Shown in pieces: positions 14,879-15,481 of a stretch of 15,481 nucleotides of DNA; positions within the stretch are counted from its first letter, which is position 1; each line of letters opens with the position of its first letter. Position numbers and translations under genes: made by a program. The stretch is from Burkholderiales bacterium UBA954 (GTDB lineage Bacteria > Pseudomonadota > Gammaproteobacteria > Burkholderiales > Burkholderiaceae_A), in the NCBI GenBank assembly GCA_002293155.1, contig DBCQ01000033.1, forward strand, positions 705 through 16,185, written 5' to 3'. The notes below the pieces were generated by a model that saw nothing but the letters and a program-made list of their open reading frames with translations, was not told where the DNA came from and ran no database searches.

Positions 14879-15481
14879 CTACTCAATCCCCTTAAACACC
14901 TCTACGCCTGCAGACGGGGCGACAGCGGGCGCTTCAGATGCTCGTCCGCTTGCGTCCTTTGGCGAGGTTACAGTCACGATTTCCCCTCCAGACTGGATGA
15001 CCAAATCTCTTAAAGTGGCATCTTCTTTCGCTTTAGAAATAGATTTCAAGTACTTGTTTACAAAGGAAATTTCCTCAAGCTCTAGCCAGAAGGCCAGATC
15101 TTTGTTGTTGAGTTCCTTTGCGTAATCACGTGCGGTGAATCCAGACTCATTGGTCTGGGTTGGGTCCGCACCGAGCTCAATAAGAGCTGCCGCAGCGGGG
15201 CGGTGATTAAACCGGGCGGCCATCATCAGGGGGGTCGTCTTATTCGGGCTTGCCGCATCGATGTAGGCGCTCTTCTCTGCCAAAAGCCGAATGATTTCGA
15301 CCTGGCCTGAAGTTGCCGCATAGTGCATTGGGGTCCAGCCTGCTCGGTTGACCTCTGCCCCAAGGCCAATTAGGGCCCGCGCGACGGGCACCGACCCCTT
15401 CACCGCGGCAATCATCAAGGCGGTCTCGCCTAGCTGATTTTGGTAGTTGAGCACTTCAAGGCTCTGCCAGGCGGGTTGCTT
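14879..15481 (-). CDS. Ankyrin-repeat protein, 5' end outside window
   Basis: The last 200 residues of an ankyrin-repeat protein; the frame is still open at the right edge, so the N-terminus is missing. The GTG at 15454 is not a credible start, because sense codons upstream (KQPAWQSLEV) run into the first repeat. Four repeats are seen: GETALMIAAVKGSVPVARAL, then GWTPMHYAATSGQVEIIRLL, TTPLMMAARFNHRPAAAALI and GFTARDYAKELNNKDLAFWL, covering about residues 13-140 of the visible part. The C-terminal 60 residues lack repeats and are rich in Ala, Ser and Val. Ankyrin repeats bind proteins; partner and cell location cannot be told without the N-terminus. It is convergent with the candidate 36-residue gene. 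Confidence 0.9.
   Translation of the reverse strand, partial: KQPAWQSLEVLNYQNQLGETALMIAAVKGSVPVARALIGLGAEVNRAGWTPMHYAATSGQVEIIRLLAEKSAYIDAASPNKTTPLMMAARFNHRPAAAALIELGADPTQTNESGFTARDYAKELNNKDLAFWLELEEISFVNKYLKSISKAKEDATLRDLVIQSGGEIVTVTSPKDASGRASEAPAVAPSAGVEVFKGIE

Noticed and set aside
1..15481. CRISPR array, transposon, phage or toxin-antitoxin elements
   Set aside because: I found no regularly spaced repeats, transposase or integrase motifs, terminal repeats, or typical toxin-antitoxin pairs on either strand.

Overview
The window looks like a chromosomal stretch from a betaproteobacterium, probably Burkholderiales. The main reason is that PhaC, PhaB and the PhaA/BktB-type thiolase resemble, motif by motif, what I remember of the Cupriavidus/Ralstonia polyhydroxybutyrate (PHB) enzymes. 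Genus cannot be fixed from the sequence. Coding density is high; I see no tRNA, rRNA, CRISPR array, insertion sequence or phage gene.

Left part (1-7538): a divergent signalling locus. On the minus strand, reading from 4169 down to 1, lie a cyclic-nucleotide-binding protein without a DNA-binding domain, a metallo-beta-lactamase-fold hydrolase of the cyclic phosphodiesterase-like type, a secreted FecR-like protein, and a CHASE2-type class III adenylate cyclase. The cyclase overlaps the secreted gene by one base and appears to start on a rare ATT codon. On the plus strand, separated by a 59-bp divergent promoter region with a small inverted repeat, are an unlabelled 42-codon membrane peptide gene and a 1058-residue exported TPR-CHAT protease-like protein. 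Together these supply cAMP synthesis, a possible cAMP hydrolase, a cAMP sensor and a periplasmic caspase-like effector. This is the best candidate in the window for an undescribed system.

Middle part (7606-13453): a PHB operon on the minus strand, in transcription order phaC, phaB, phaR, rimO, thiolase. A sigma70-like promoter and strong ribosome binding site put the phaC start at 13387. The ribosomal S12 methylthiotransferase gene rimO is embedded between phaR and the thiolase with one-codon and 4-bp junctions, so it is almost certainly co-transcribed. PhaC carries a Lys/Ser-rich N-terminal tail. A hairpin at 7537-7571 separates this operon from the convergent CHAT gene.

Right part (13505-15481): a Sel1-repeat protein and an unrecognised 117-residue protein (apparent operon, minus strand), a 160-bp non-coding stretch with two hairpins, a candidate 36-residue membrane peptide on the plus strand, and an ankyrin-repeat protein that runs off the right edge.
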